Assembly (NCBI RefSeq): GCF_001577835.2
Contig: NC_029526.1
Location: 527,510 to 591,509, forward strand
Direction: 5' to 3'
Length of the DNA: 64,000 nucleotides
Source of the DNA: Coturnix japonica
Taxonomy: Eukaryota; Chordata; Aves; Galliformes; Phasianidae
Part shown: positions 50,901 to 64,000 of the stretch, in pieces
How positions within the stretch are numbered: the first letter of the stretch is position 1
Layout: the number at the start of each line of letters is the position of its first letter
The notes under the pieces: model-generated
Database searches by the model: none
What the model was told of the DNA's origin: nothing
The model's input: only the letters and a program-made list of their open reading frames with translations
Program-made: the position numbers and the translations under genes

Positions 50901-53900
50901 ACTTGCATGGCATGGTCCCTGCTTACCTGATTTAATCAGTGTTTAGTATCAAAAGGTAGAAAAGAGAGGACGTTAGTATATAGTGATTTAATTCACACTG
51001 TGGCAGTGACTATTTATAGACCTTTAATAATTGCAATGCCAATTTAAATTGCCCCGTTCTACTTTTTTAGGTACTGGCAATTGCAGGAGATGATAAACTC
51101 TTTCTCTCCAGGAGGGTGAATTAATATGTGTCCCAGTGGGCCTGCAAGGGGCAGGGTTGGATGGCATTCCTCGAATACTTAACACCTAAGGAGCTCAAAT
51201 TGGACAGCTAAGAGAACATGTAGAAAGAACATGTGGACACAGAAGAAAGGCCCTTGCTGATAATGGAGGACTCCAGGGAGCTGGTGTTTTGGGTAGCATT
51301 AAGCTTCAGCAGCTGGAAGGTCTCGTTTGGAGCAAACATTAGTAAATGCTCCTTTAGAAATGAATTCGGGTATTCTTGTTCTCTGCCTCCTAGCATGTCC
51401 TTCCATCTCTCCTGCAGTAAGGGTTCTCATAAGGAGCCTGTGTAACATTTCTAGTGATGGTCAGAGCCTTTTCTGAGCTGCTGAGTGAAGGGATACATGA
51501 TATTTAGTGGGTCTGTTTTTCCTGAGTAAGTTGTGTGAAGTTTTACATGAAAATGCATTAAGGAAATAATCCACCTAAAACCTGCATTGTGGTCTTTATG
51601 CTTGTTTATAGATGCCGGGCGGATATCCCGGATAGACTGTGTGTGTTCAGCAGCAAATGGATGAGCACACTAAGGTAGCAAGGCTCAAATGAAATAAACT
51701 CTTTATCCATTTCCAGCAGGCAGGACAGTGCAGATCTCAGGCCTCTGCTCTTGCAGTGGGCAGTTCTTGCTGCCTGGGCACCTGCTGCAGCTCTGGCTGT
51801 TCTGGAGGGCTCACACAGAAGGGGAGCTCTGTGCTCCTTTCTGCCACGCAGGAGCCGAGGGAAGCTTAACGAGACTTCTGCTTAAACCAGTTGTCAGTCT
51901 TTAAATGCTTCAGTTGTGGCTGTGCTGACCTAGTTCACATTTAATCTGGTGACCTCCATCTGAAAGTCACTTTGTCCTTTTAATGGTTTTCTGAGTCAGC
52001 ATCTGTCCTTCCCGATAGCCTCCTGATCTGCACTCTAAGAACCTTGTTCTTTTTTTTGTGAAAGACTAATCCCTGTTTTGTATGGCCCTGCCATGGTGCT
52101 GCATGAAAGCACTGTGTATTCCCCTCTTTCATCCTCAGTCCTTGCCTTCTCTTCCAGTCGGAGAGTTTGTGACTCAGTTTTCAGTGGGTTTCTATTACAT
52201 TCAGCCCTGCAGGGTTTGGGTGGACAATGGAGAGAAAAGTGATGGTGGGGTATAGCAGGGAGTGGCTCTTCCCTGCTGTTGCCCATTTCCAGCATAAAAA
52301 GGGAAGAGATGTACAAAGGGGGGATCATGGGGCAACGTGAAAGGCATGTGAGTGCAGAAGGAATATTATCACTAGCTGCTGTCTTCTAGTTGTAAAATGC
52401 CAAATTGAACCTCTGGAGCTGTAAGATGTGTGGCGTGTTTAGGAGGAGATATAAGGGTAAGTTAAGCCGTTCATCCCTTCATCTTCCACTTCTGTTAAAC
52501 TCTAGACGTGGACCCTTAGTTCTCTGCAGGAAAATATATCCTCAATGTTCTGTACACTGAGCTGATAAGATGAGGATTGCTGGGTGAAGGAATGAGTGTG
52601 TCCTGCAAGTGATAAAACCTTCCAGACAACTTGATTTGCACAGCCAAGGGGCCAGGTTTTCATTTGTTTTCAGGTTCTGTCAGTCGTGCATGGAAGTGTT
52701 ACTTTGGAGAAGAGCTGGTGCTAAGCTACCTCTTAATGTGTACAGCTTAATCACTATGGTAATGGTGATCATCTTGAAACGTGATCCAAGCAGGCCTGGC
52801 CAGCACAGGCTCATTATGAAGAGGCAGTGCCAGGGCTGGGGATTTCCCTTCCCAGTTGTGAGCTGTTCCACCACCCCCCGTGGGTGCCATTTCTACTCCC
52901 CCAGGAAAGGGAGAAGGGAACAAACAACATGTGACAGGTGTTAGTTGAGTACTGCAGGACTGGAAGACACTTGGATGTTAATGCAATGAGTGCAGCAGAA
53001 AGGCCTGAATAGAGTCGGCCTGACTTCTAATTAAGCCCACTGAGATGCCAATACTGATAGCAGTTGTGCTTGCGCTATGAGAAAAGCACAGCTAGTGAGA
53101 CAGAGCAGGCGTGTGCTGCTGTGGTTGGTTTCAGCCCTTGTGCATGTGGGTGTTTCACTGCCCTTGCAGGGCAATAGTTCCAGTGATTCTTTCTGCAGAG
53201 CTGGCAGCTGTAATTAAAGGAATACAAATTTAGCTCCTTTCCTACTGAAAATCTAAAGTGCCGTTTTCACCCTGCCCCTGTGCTATGTGTGGGACTGTGT
53301 GGCATCCCAACCCAAGCAAACATCCACATGCACACTGTGTTCGAGCACCTGCTAAACCCTCTGTGCCGTCTTTTCCTCCTGGCACCTTTTGCTGTGATAC
53401 TGGAACGTATAATTGCTGCAGTGCGGGGAGTGGCAGAGCTCTCTTAGGCCATTCACAATTGATAACACAGCTCTGAAGAAACAAATGTAAAAGCACTGAA
53501 TTGTTGCTGTTCCCACGTCTGAGCGTGGATGTGTGCGTGGTGCCATCCGGGCTTTGTGTGATGGGGAATTGAGAGGCATTTTGTGGGGAGCAGGAGCACT
53601 GATAACTGTGTTCTGGTTTAATCATGGGAGAATGCGTGTGATTGCTCTGAGCTGATGTTCTGCAGCTTCTGCTGGAGTTAATAATTCATTGCAGGCCTGT
53701 GTCAAAGGGTGCTCTTCAGTCAGCTCTCCCCGTGGTAACGTGGAGGCATTGGTTTGGCTTCCAGTTGCTTCTTGTTGTTTTTTTAAGGTGATTATTCTTT
53801 TTAATACTGAAGAAGGAAAACGGTTTGAATATTTATGGCACATTATAAAAAGTAGATATTTAGCTGTAGTTGAGGGTAAATTGACACTTGTTGCGCTTTG

Positions 53901-56900
53901 TTTAAACGTTTCCTTCTCAATTAGCACTCGATGGGGAGAGCATGGGTAATACTCTCAGTTCTTTGTTAGAAAGGCTCTAATTAAAGCTGGTTCCTGCTCT
54001 TGCCTCTCAGATCAATCTGGCCGTAGTTAGCTCGGTGACGCTGTCAGACAGCCCAATGGAGAGCAGTTCCCTATTCAACTGACACTGCTCATTGGGACGT
54101 GGGGCATGGATGGTGGAACGGCAATGCAGGGTTATGTGGCAGTCCTCTCTGCTGTGCCTTCCCCTTGCCTGGGGACTCTGGTGCTGCTGCCTCCTGCCCA
54201 GGGACCCTCAGTGCTGGGCAGCCCTGACAGCCTCCTGCAGAGAGGGAGAGGTGCTGCAAGGCACCCACTGGCCCTGCTATGACAGTGCACTATTTGCTGC
54301 TACTGCAGCATGGGATGAAGCAGCAGAGAAAAAGACTTATTGGAAGTTGCTGCCTGCTGCTGCTTAACTCTCTGCAGCAATATCTCTGTTGGTGTTTGCT
54401 GGCTAGCACTGGGCAGTGTCAGTGGGCATCCCAGCTGCAGGACTTCAGTTCTGCAGCAATGGTGGAGGACTCTCCTTCACCCCAGAGGGGCAGTGGCAGT
54501 GAGGAGGGGAGGAGCTTCTTAGCTGGGCATCCACAGGGGCAGTGTTATGGGCACAGGACACCTGTATGCTGACAGGGACTGAGGGCTCTGCTCGCCTCTC
54601 AGGGAACCTCTTGCCTTTGAGTTTTGGTTTTGAGAACAACAAAAACTGCGAAATCCAACATACCTTTTATGGTTGGTCTTCTGATGCTGTGAAGTGCTCC
54701 TGCTTAAAACCATGCAGTTAGTGATGTGGGTTGTCCAGACAATTCCAATATGTGTCACAACTAAAAGCATTAACACAGTTCACATGGCTGATGCATGGTC
54801 TTTCCTTCCGAATCAGAAGCCTTTATGGCTTCCTTCAGCTGTGACCCACTTACCCTGAGCAGTAGTTTTCTCTCTTTTCCTCCCAAAGTAAGATCTGAGT
54901 GTAGATGTGATGGGCACGTGTGCAGGCTTAGCACTCTGCTGCATTGGTGGCCCTGAAATAGGGGCAGTTCTGCATCTCAGTGTGCTTACTGTAGTAATCA
55001 GTGGTTTTCCTTTAAGAACATTGGTGGGTTTGGACCTTTTTTTTTTCCATTCTGGAGACTCCAGGTACAAAGATTCAGGCATTCTGTCCACTGCTTATTG
55101 GGTCGAAGCAGGGAGAGCTCACTCCTTGCAGGAGCCCTGAGGATCAGGTCTGCTGCTTCCAAAGCCCCAGTGTGCTGTGTTAGTGCTTTGTAAGGTGCCC
55201 GGTGGTGCCTTGGGGTGGGTAAACCCTGTTCTCAGGGCACCTCCTAAAAGCCTGCTGCTGAGAAATGGAATTGCTCCCAAATCAGAAAGCACGATGTGAA
55301 TTCAGAGCCTGGTTTTTCTCTATATGAAATATTCTGCGCCATTTTTACTGGTGCTTTGTGTGCAGCCTGCACCCCTGCGGTGCTGTTAGAATTAAAACAG
55401 AAATGGAAGTTATGAATTGGCTGGGTACTGTGGTGATGTACAGTGTGTGCAGCAGGATGCTCACCGTGCTCCAGTAGGCACCAAGGCAGCCATCCCCAAG
55501 CAGGACATTGGGCTGTGTGTGTGTGTGTTCTCAGGGCTGGCACCACGGGGGTAACGCTTTGAGGGCACGCAGCCCCTGTTCTGTGCACTCCTCCTTCATG
55601 GCAGTGTGTTCTGCATTAGCAGATGCATTCCCAATGTCTTTGGTGCTTGTAATTTTTTTTCCTTTAAGATGGGGTGGTCCGTTTCTCGATTTTTCTCTGG
55701 CTTTCTGCACTGTAATGATGGCACCATCACCTGACTGCTGGAATACACTGGCCTGACTTTAATCATTGGGTGACTGGCTCTTAGCATGGCTTCATCTCTG
55801 CTGTTTTACATCCCCGCTTGTAATTGCACGGTTGCTTGCAGTATTGTTTTGCTATTGGTTATCCATTTGCTACAATGGAAAGCACACGTTAGCGTTTTGC
55901 ATAACCTTATGCTTTTGGTTTGATGCTTAAAGCACATGGGAAGAAGTGGTGCTTGGCAAATAAACCCTCTGTAGTTTTTAAGCAGGGTGTTTTTACTCTT
56001 GGTGTGCGTTGATTAACCATGAGTGTGCTTTCTATATCACGTTGGAGGCGGTTGCAGTTGGGCTGAGCACGTATCAGTCAGGGCTGCATGGCAGTGCCCG
56101 AGGTGTGTGCTCACAATTCAGTGCTGTGGGCAAAGCTACCAAAGAGATCAATGCTTAAGGTAAATAGCACCTACAGCTTTTAACCACTGAGTAGCTGAAG
56201 GCAGCAGAACAAAGGGAGTCGCAGCTCTCTGCAAACAGCACCAGCACCAATTAATATGCTCAGTTGCTTGACTGCTGCAGGTCTAAAATGGCAGGAGGTT
56301 TCTTAGGATCTACAAAATCAAACTGCCGTGTATTTCAACCCCTCACGCTATGTGCAAATTCATGCAGCTCAGCAAAGGAAATAGCTTCACACCCAGTGCC
56401 ACGAGCCGTGGCTGCGCTGCTGCATCACAATGCAGCAAATGCATCCTGCACGTTAACCCAATGTGACAGCCAAAGCGATGATTAACCGTGCAATATGTCG
56501 GAAGTCATCAAAAATTCACATCAGAGTAATTGCGGTGGCTTGGGGGAAAAAAAACCGCCTTGTGTCTGCCTCACCCCCTCCCGACTGCTACATGGTACAG
56601 CCCGTTAACAATAAAATATCCTTCTGTAACCTATGACTGGTACTCCCAGCAGTTACTGGTTTCAGGCTGGTGCTCCCCAGCGTTTGAGTCGAGCACCACT
56701 GGAGGAAGCGGAGATGAGCTGCAGTGCTGAGCCGTGGGGAGCAGCCGCGCTCCTATGGCAGTGCAGGACGCCTGGTCCCAACCTGGCAGGACTGGCAGAT
56801 CTTCTTTTATTTCAAAGATGCAAAAAACTTGAGCGTTAATGCAGAGAGACAGCAGTGTGAGCGCGGGCAGCCGGCACTGACAGGTTGGTAGCTGCTGGGC

Positions 56901-59900
56901 ACTGAGATCTGCAGGTAGGAACGGGTGCGTTTCAGAATGTATATGACAAAGGTGAAAAGCTTGCTTGGGTAGGAGCGAGCCTTTTCCTTCAGGTGTCTTT
57001 CATTCTGCTTTTCCTTTGTGCTGCTGCTGTGGGCTGTTTGAAGGGGGAGGTGGGTGATGGAGGAGAACAGGTGGGTGGCTCGGAGCAGACCCTGAGCTGA
57101 GAGCAGCTGCTGGGTGGGGCAGCCGGCACAGGGCTGTGCTGCAGGGACCCTCCGACATCACTGCTCTTTGATAAGGGCAAATACAGCCCTGTAACTTTGA
57201 GCATCCCCATCCCCCTGGTCTCTTCCTGAGGCTGTGGAACATCCACAGGAGCGTTTTGGATAGAAATAAGGACACTGCTTTGAGATGCAATTGTCTTGGC
57301 TTTCATTGTGGCGCAGAGATGTTGGTCACCGTTTGCTCCTGCAGATGCACCTAGGGCTTATATAGGAGGCACCCTGAACTTTCCTGAATTTTATTTGGAA
57401 GTGAGGATATCAAATGTGGGATGAAAATGAGAGATAAGAACCGTCCTTGCTGGAAAATGTTTCCACTCATCAGAGCAACAAAAGTACCACAGATTGCTGG
57501 TTTTTTTTCCCCCCCTTTTCTTTGCTAGTTTCTTGGATGAGACAGGGTGTTATTTTAAGTCAACCTGAGTCTGCAGCCCAGACCTCACCTCTCCTTCAAG
57601 TTAATAGGATGTGAAGGGAAATCCAGGAGCCATCCTGGTGGAGGGAGCAGCAGGGATGAGTGGCTGTGGCAGGGTGGGGGTCTGCAGCACGCACACAGCA
57701 GGTCTGCCTTCCCCCCAGCTCTGCTTGCCTCCTGGGCTCTGCCTCCCCAGCAATTCCCTGGGGACAGGGCCATCGCATGGGTTGCTTTTTCCTCCCGCTG
57801 GGGACACCACAGGCCCTGCAGCACAGTGCCAGGTGCCCGTGTGCCACCTATGCTCTCCTATTGTTAGCTGTGCCCGAGCCGTTCTAAATGAGATTGCTGC
57901 ACAGCACGCCTGCAAGTTGCTTGTTGTAAAGGAGGCTGCTTGTGCTGTAAGGGTCCTGCCCTGGCAGCAGCTCAGCAATACATCAGTTTCTTGAGCAAGA
58001 GGCTGCATTGTGTGGGGAGCTGGAGGGAACTGTCCCTGTGTGGGAGGCAGCTCCATACGCTGTCATTGAGCTGGTGCAAATTATTTCTCTTTGTCTGAAG
58101 TGAGTGGGAGGCAGAGTTCATCTGAGCTCCGTAAACGAGCATATGGAGCATGAGTCCTAGCAATGAATACCCGGCTGTGGCTCCGTGATAGTGGGATTCC
58201 TGCTCGCTGTGGGCAGCACCTGGGGCCGGTGCCTCATTCCCCATGAGTGCTGTGGGTGGGCATGGGGTGTGTGTGTGTGTTTCTGTTGGAACCTTTTGTC
58301 GGCAGTGCCCCCTCAGCAGTGGGAAGTCGGAAGTGCAGGTTTGTAGCACAATGGGGAGATGCTGAGAAAAGGAAAGGTTGCTCGGCATCAGGGGTTGGGT
58401 GTTGCAGCAGAGGGTTGTCGTGAATGCTCTGCTGCCTGAGCGCTGGGGTGTCCAGGAGGTAGAAATGGGGTGGTTGTAACTGGCATATTCCAGACATAGC
58501 TTTTTCTAATATCATTTTAATGATGCAGAATCCTTCAGCAGGAGGGGCTGACTTGGGCTATGTTTGTTTCTTTTTAACTTCAGAAAGCTTTCCTTCCTTG
58601 CTTGTTTTTTTCCAGGAGGTCGCAGCCTGCTGCAGGCTCATCGGACAGGCTGGTGCTTTTGCTTGGTTCTGTCCTGCAGCACTGGGAGGCACCCCTTGTG
58701 TCTTCAGGGTTCTGTGCCACCTTGAAGGTGTTTAATTTCTGTTATGTGTCTGAGATTGTGAAAGAAGAGATGCACAAATAATAATAACGTGCTTTGTTTC
58801 TCTCCCCAAAAAGCTTGATGTCTCCTGTTTCTCAGCACGGCAAGGTTCTGTGCCCCAGATCAGGTGAGCAAAAGGAGAACACGCTGATAGGAATGGGGCA
58901 GGGTGAAGGTTTGCTCTAAAACCTGGATTGCTGGGCTTGGGGACGCTGGCTGGTACCAGCAAACAGCTGTTCCACAGCTTGCCCTTCTGGTCGGTGCTCC
59001 CCAAGACATGTCGTGCTCTGTGTCTATCCCCCAGCCTCCCAGACTGCTCCCTCTGCCCCCAGTCAGGGTTCACTACTGGGTGCTGGGATGTAGGGCTGCA
59101 CTCTGCACTGGGGGGCACCCAGCTGTCACCACTGCCCGAGAGCACAGAGCGACCACTGTGCTAAAATGGCACCGAAGGAAATGAGAAGATGGCGTCGTCA
59201 GTGAAGTTAATTTTGATGGCTTGGTGCAAGGTACTGCTCTGCTTGATGCAGGGAGGTTCTCACCAAAGGGCTTGACTGTGCAATGACCAAGGTGTATGTA
59301 TTTTCTCAGCGTTCCTTTAGAAGCCTGCTGCTAGTGGGGCAGGTGCAATAACGTGCTCCAGCAGATGGTCAGAAATTCCTTGTTGGCGTACTGTAAATAT
59401 TTTAATGGGAGGTTATATTGTGAGTCAGGCCCAAAGGGCTGGAGATCCATTACCTATTTCAGACAGTTCAGACAATGCGGTCCAAACAGAACATGGCTTC
59501 ATGGTGCTGGTTTGGGGAAGGTGGCAGAAAAGCATTGCTGTCTGTGCTTTTTAATCAGGGTTCGTGCTTGTAGTGCAAGGGCAAACTGCAGTGCACATGG
59601 CAGGCTGAGGCCATTGCTCTGCATCCCAGAGTGACTCACTGAGCATTTGGGAGCCTGCTGGAGAAGCTCAGCTCCTGTGCTGATGCAGCCCCGTGCTCCT
59701 GGGCCTAATGGCAGAGCACCAGTGCCAGGCATGATGCTGGTGGGCCCAGAACTCCCCAGGGCATCACAGGGAGGCAGGAGCACAGTGCATGGGGAGGAGG
59801 AGAGGGGCACTGGAAAGGCAGTGCAGTTCCTCCTGCTGTTCTCATGCTATGTTGGCAGTTACTGCCTCAGCTGATCCATGCTGTGAAGGATGATAATTGT

Positions 59901-60220
59901 ATGTAGAGTAGAACCTCACTTTGAGCTCCTTTATTTTAAAATTCTATGTTGGGAAAAAAAAGTGTTATGTAAATGTTTTGCTATTAAAGCATTGATGACT
60001 TTGGAAAGTCCCCATTAAAACCAGTTCTACCAGCATTCCCCTGTGCATCTCAGTGTGATATAGCAGAGGCCTCCAGAGCCTGGGATGGAAAGAGTGCTGT
60101 GGCAGCAGCTGGGTGTGATGGAGGGGATAGACAGAATGCATGGAATAAACATTTACAAATATTGTAATAAGCAGATACAGCCATAATAGGTATGGTGGCT
60201 GATAAACTTATACCCAGCAT

Positions 60221-60252
60221 ATGCATACATACATATATATATATATATATAT
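60221..60252. repeat. (CATA)/(AT)n microsatellite
   Basis: A short ATGCATACATACAT stretch passes into an uninterrupted run of about ten AT units. It is likely polymorphic. Confidence 0.85.
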
Positions 60253-63200
60253 GCTGTTGGCTGTGTTTGGCCCCTCCTGGCTGCAGCAGGAGCTGAGTGC
60301 TGTGTGTGGTTCTGCCTCTACTGAGCACCTTCCCAGCTGGAGATGGTTGGAGAGAGCATGGCCTGTGCTCTGCTCCTGCTGGAGCATGCTGCCTTTTGCT
60401 GGAGCTTTGCCATCTTGGCCAGAAGGAATGATGATATTTATCCAGTGCAACAAAATCCAGCGTTCACGGCTACGGTCTGAAGATTACTGTGAAAACTGCT
60501 TGAGTTTTGCAAATCAAGCAGTCTAAACTGCTAAAATAACACAAAAACGTATGAGGTTCTTGTACTGCTGGTATTAGCCTAGAGCAGCAAGCACTTTGCT
60601 TATGCGTATTTGCCTAAGGCTCACCACACAGTGCAGATTAAAGGAACCATTCAGTTCTCAGTGTCACATTGCTGTCACACCAATGGTGGGGGTTTGTCCC
60701 CATGTCAGATTAATGCTGTGCATGTTCCACTTGCACAGAGAGGCACTAAGGAAGCTTACCAGGCTGCTGGTGGTGCTCATCTCCTGCAAGGTGCTTTGCC
60801 TGTGATTGTGTTGCATCCTTTGCAATGGTGCATGCATTGACTCCCTGCAACTGAGTGCTTGTAGAGAGCTCAGACGTGAGCCTTACCATTTACACTTCTA
60901 CATGAGATGGGGAAAGGCACGTTTCCCCATATTGCTGGGATGAGAATGTCCTGTGAAATGGGGATTCCTTCCTCAGGCTCCATCCCATCTCTTCAAGGTG
61001 TCAATTTGTTACACAGACTAGAGTGAAGGCATTGATCTGTATGCAGCTGTGACCTACTCAGCCCTTCCTTTAAAAAGGAAACAATAACAAAAGAGGCATC
61101 ACCAACAAAACCCAAAACAACAACGTCCTGGCAGAGATAATTGCATCAGAGCCTTCAGCTGGAGCTGCTGTTCCCACTGCTCAAGAATGATGTTAGTTAG
61201 TGGTGTAGTCATCATCCCTGTGGATCCTTTGAAGGATTCACTGGATCTGCTGGAAATCCAGCCCTTGAAAATGTTTTCTTCAAAGAGCAATTGACTTGAA
61301 ATGGTCCCAGACTGTTAATTTCATTTTCTCCTTTCTTCCCCTGCCAGTGGAAAGTAAGCATCGCTATCAACATCCTTGCTTCAGCATGCTATTTGGCAAC
61401 ATTTGCCTTCTCTTGACAGCTTGAATACAAAGATCAAGTATTGAAAGTATGGCCTCGCTGATGGAAGTAATTAAGAGACTTCTATCAGCCAGAAGAGAGT
61501 TTACTAACCTCATTTACTGCAGTAAATGGGAGATGCATTCAATCTCCTGTCAAAAAGAGCCTGTCGGTGTGTTGGTGCCCTTTTGTACCGATAATGAGTT
61601 AGTTCCTGAAACGTTTTCCTGTGGAATTTGGGCTGGTGTGAGGCAAGTGCTGGTTCCTTGGCACCCCTCAGCTCATCCTCCTGGGTGAGCAACTGCTTTG
61701 TGTGTTGGAGAGTGCTGCTTTCAGGCACTGATGTTTCCCCAGGCAGTGCAGTTGCGGTGCTTTACCCTCACCACATCCTCCTCACCCAAGCTAGTTTTCA
61801 AATGAAGCCAAAGGTAAGAAAGCCTTGTAGATGAAAATCTGAAAATGTGTGTCATACGCAGCCACTGCCGTAGCACTTTCTGCTGCACAAAGCACTTACT
61901 GATGCTCTTTGGAGGCCTCCCCCACTGTCATGTTCTCCATGCAATTGCACTGGGCTGGCCAAGGACCATGGGGAGCTGCACAGGGAGTCCTCTGCATGCA
62001 CCTGTGTTGCCTCTACAGACACAGCTCTTGGAGCTCATCAGCAGGAAGTCTTCTTGTGGAGATTGGGTGCAGGAGGTGGGAGGAAGGAGTGGGGAGCCCA
62101 AGTCTGGGCTCTGGGAGGGAGGGAGGTGGTGGGAAGATAAAGGTGAAATCCACGGGAAAGGAGAGATCCAAGAGGAGCTGTAATGTGCTGGGGAAGGATG
62201 CTGAGTGCTGGTATATCTGCAGGAGTAAATGGGGATTGAGAATGAGACTAGCTGGCAAGTGGGAAGCTGGAGGTGGGAGAGTGGGTGTATTTCCACATTC
62301 GTGTTGCTGTTTTGCAAACATCTTCCTAGCAGATACTGTACAAATTGAGCTTAGGATACAGCAGCAGGCGTTGCAGAGCCTGCGATGAAAGAAAGATGTG
62401 CTGCTTCCTTTCCCAGCGAGGTGCAGGGAGAGCATGTGGGTGTACTGCAGGAACACGGGAAAATTCAATACCAGGCAGCCACTCACTGCTTGGAGCAGGA
62501 GGGGGGGGTGTTGGTGTTAGGGCTTCATGAGCTTTCTGTGGAAACCTGCCTCAGGGAATTAAGATATGGTTTCATTTTCATCTCTGTGACAGAACCTGTG
62601 TGCGAGAGCTGCAAGGTGGATTTCACCCAGGAGGTTTGAGTGGATCTTGTGTTGGCTATCCCTGCCCTTGCTGTCTGTGAAATGGCTTTTGTATCCTAAT
62701 GGTATCTGTTCTACTTCTGTCTTTGGGTACTGGATACAGAGCAGCCCCAGTGCTCCTTGCGCAGTCACCAGCACCTCCCTGGACGGGGGCAGCTCCTGCA
62801 TTGTGGGCTGTGCACTGCTTTGGACCCCTGTACTGTGTGCCTCTCCCTCCTTGCTGCAGCCTGTGAGTTGGTGGTAAGGTCACCACTGCCCTTGGGGCTG
62901 CAGAGAGAGCTCGTAGGGCAGGCATGCTCTGCAAATACAACCCAGTGCTCTCCATGAATCTGCAAACCCTGAATGCTGTTCCTTGGCAGGCTGCGCTGTG
63001 AATCCCTGGTGTAAAAGCACAGTGCATTGGATTCCTGCTCCCTTCTGTAGTCAGTAGTCTCTGTTAGATCTCTGGAGCAGGAATACGGGCTGTTAAGATA
63101 TTAGTGCTTGGTGGAGGTGATGTTACTCACAGCTGGTTACTTCAGGGGGAGGCAAAAGCTTTTTTTCTTTTCTCTTTTTCCTGTTTCAAATAATGATTAA

Positions 63201-64000
63201 AGTGAGATCTGGGAGTGCAAGCCACCTAGCTTAGTTTAATTGGTGGAAGTGTACAATAAAGCTCTTCAAGTCAGGTTGTGATGTTTCCCATCTGTTGCCG
63301 ATGTATTCCTGCAGTTTACCCCACAGCTATGTGCTCTAAACTCAGGGTATCTTGAGCTTTCTGCTATGGGTCACAAAGGCAATACAGCTCATTGGAGCCA
63401 ATCTATTAGCGTCCATCTGACCTGCTTTGAGATGCGGTGGTAGATTGAAAGTGTAAATAATTTTTAACCCCTCTGGCTGTATGTAAGGAAAGAGGTGATG
63501 CTATAGACTTCTCCTCTGTGCTCTCCAGCTGCTTAGTTATTTCCATCATTTTTCAACTGATTACTTTCAAAGCTTTTTCACAGTTCCTGTTGGACCTCCC
63601 AGAGCTCCACTCCTGCCTGAAGCTGCCGAGTCAAAGCCTTTCTTCTTCCTTTTTACCCTACTCAAGTCCAGCAGCCTTATCTTCGCATATCACTCCTACC
63701 TAGCTTTCATCCCAGCTCCCTCAAATGGAGAGCAAGGGGAGGCGCTTGCTGGAACACAGAGATAAAAGGGAATGGAAGCAGGACATTTCACTAGGATTTA
63801 ATGCATATTAAAACAGGATTAATGCGTTTTCATTTTCCCGTTGCTCTGTATGGCCATCTTGCTGTATCTGCAGTGAAGTAAAGTGACCTGTAAACTTCTC
63901 AGGAGTGGACTGGGAGAGCTGCTGTGTGGCACAGTGCAGATCTGATGTTAGCACAGGAATACCTTCAGTACCTTGTGGCTGATGCTCTGCTTCTCTTTTT

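Overview
The window is avian genomic DNA, most likely galliform (chicken or a close relative). The evidence is compact vertebrate genes with GT-AG introns, CR1 retrotransposon 3' ends as the only clear interspersed repeats, and two metallothioneins of the avian type. The gene order OGFOD1(+), BBS2(-), metallothioneins(+), NUP93(+) matches human 16q13, so this is a conserved syntenic block. I did not identify a new multigene system. The unusual material is regulatory and repetitive DNA around the metallothioneins and the BBS2 promoter.

Layout. 337-5291: the last nine coding exons of OGFOD1, a ribosomal prolyl hydroxylase, followed by a 3'UTR to about 5.8 kb. 5.8-9.8 kb: intergenic, no gene seen. 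10165-22198: complete BBS2 on the minus strand, 17 coding exons and 721 codons; each junction keeps frame. 21.7-22.3 kb: BBS2 CpG-rich promoter. 22.3-23.25 kb: G-rich degenerate minisatellite with many TTAGGGG-like units, then a smaller G-rich array near 23.7 kb. 24.2-25.05 kb: an orphan CpG-rich block with metal-response-like motifs. 27313-28160: a three-exon metallothionein resembling mammalian MT4. 28.9-29.35 kb: CR1. 30189-31535: the second metallothionein (classical avian MT), with a repeat-laden promoter and a minisatellite in intron 2. 32.5-33.1 kb: NUP93 CpG-rich promoter with CCAAT boxes and non-coding exon 1. 36589-37458: NUP93 exons 2 and 3. 37459-64000: one very large NUP93 intron with no further exon seen.

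The genes are functionally independent: OGFOD1 acts in translation control, BBS2 in the BBSome at the cilium, the metallothioneins in zinc/copper/cadmium buffering, and NUP93 in the nuclear pore scaffold. Only the two metallothioneins form a real functional pair. They are tandem duplicates in the same orientation with identical intron positions, each with a TATA-like element and metal-response-like motifs upstream.

Limits: protein identities rest on recall of vertebrate orthologues and on frame-consistent exon joining. No alignment or database search was run. Species, transcript starts and poly(A) sites are inferred.
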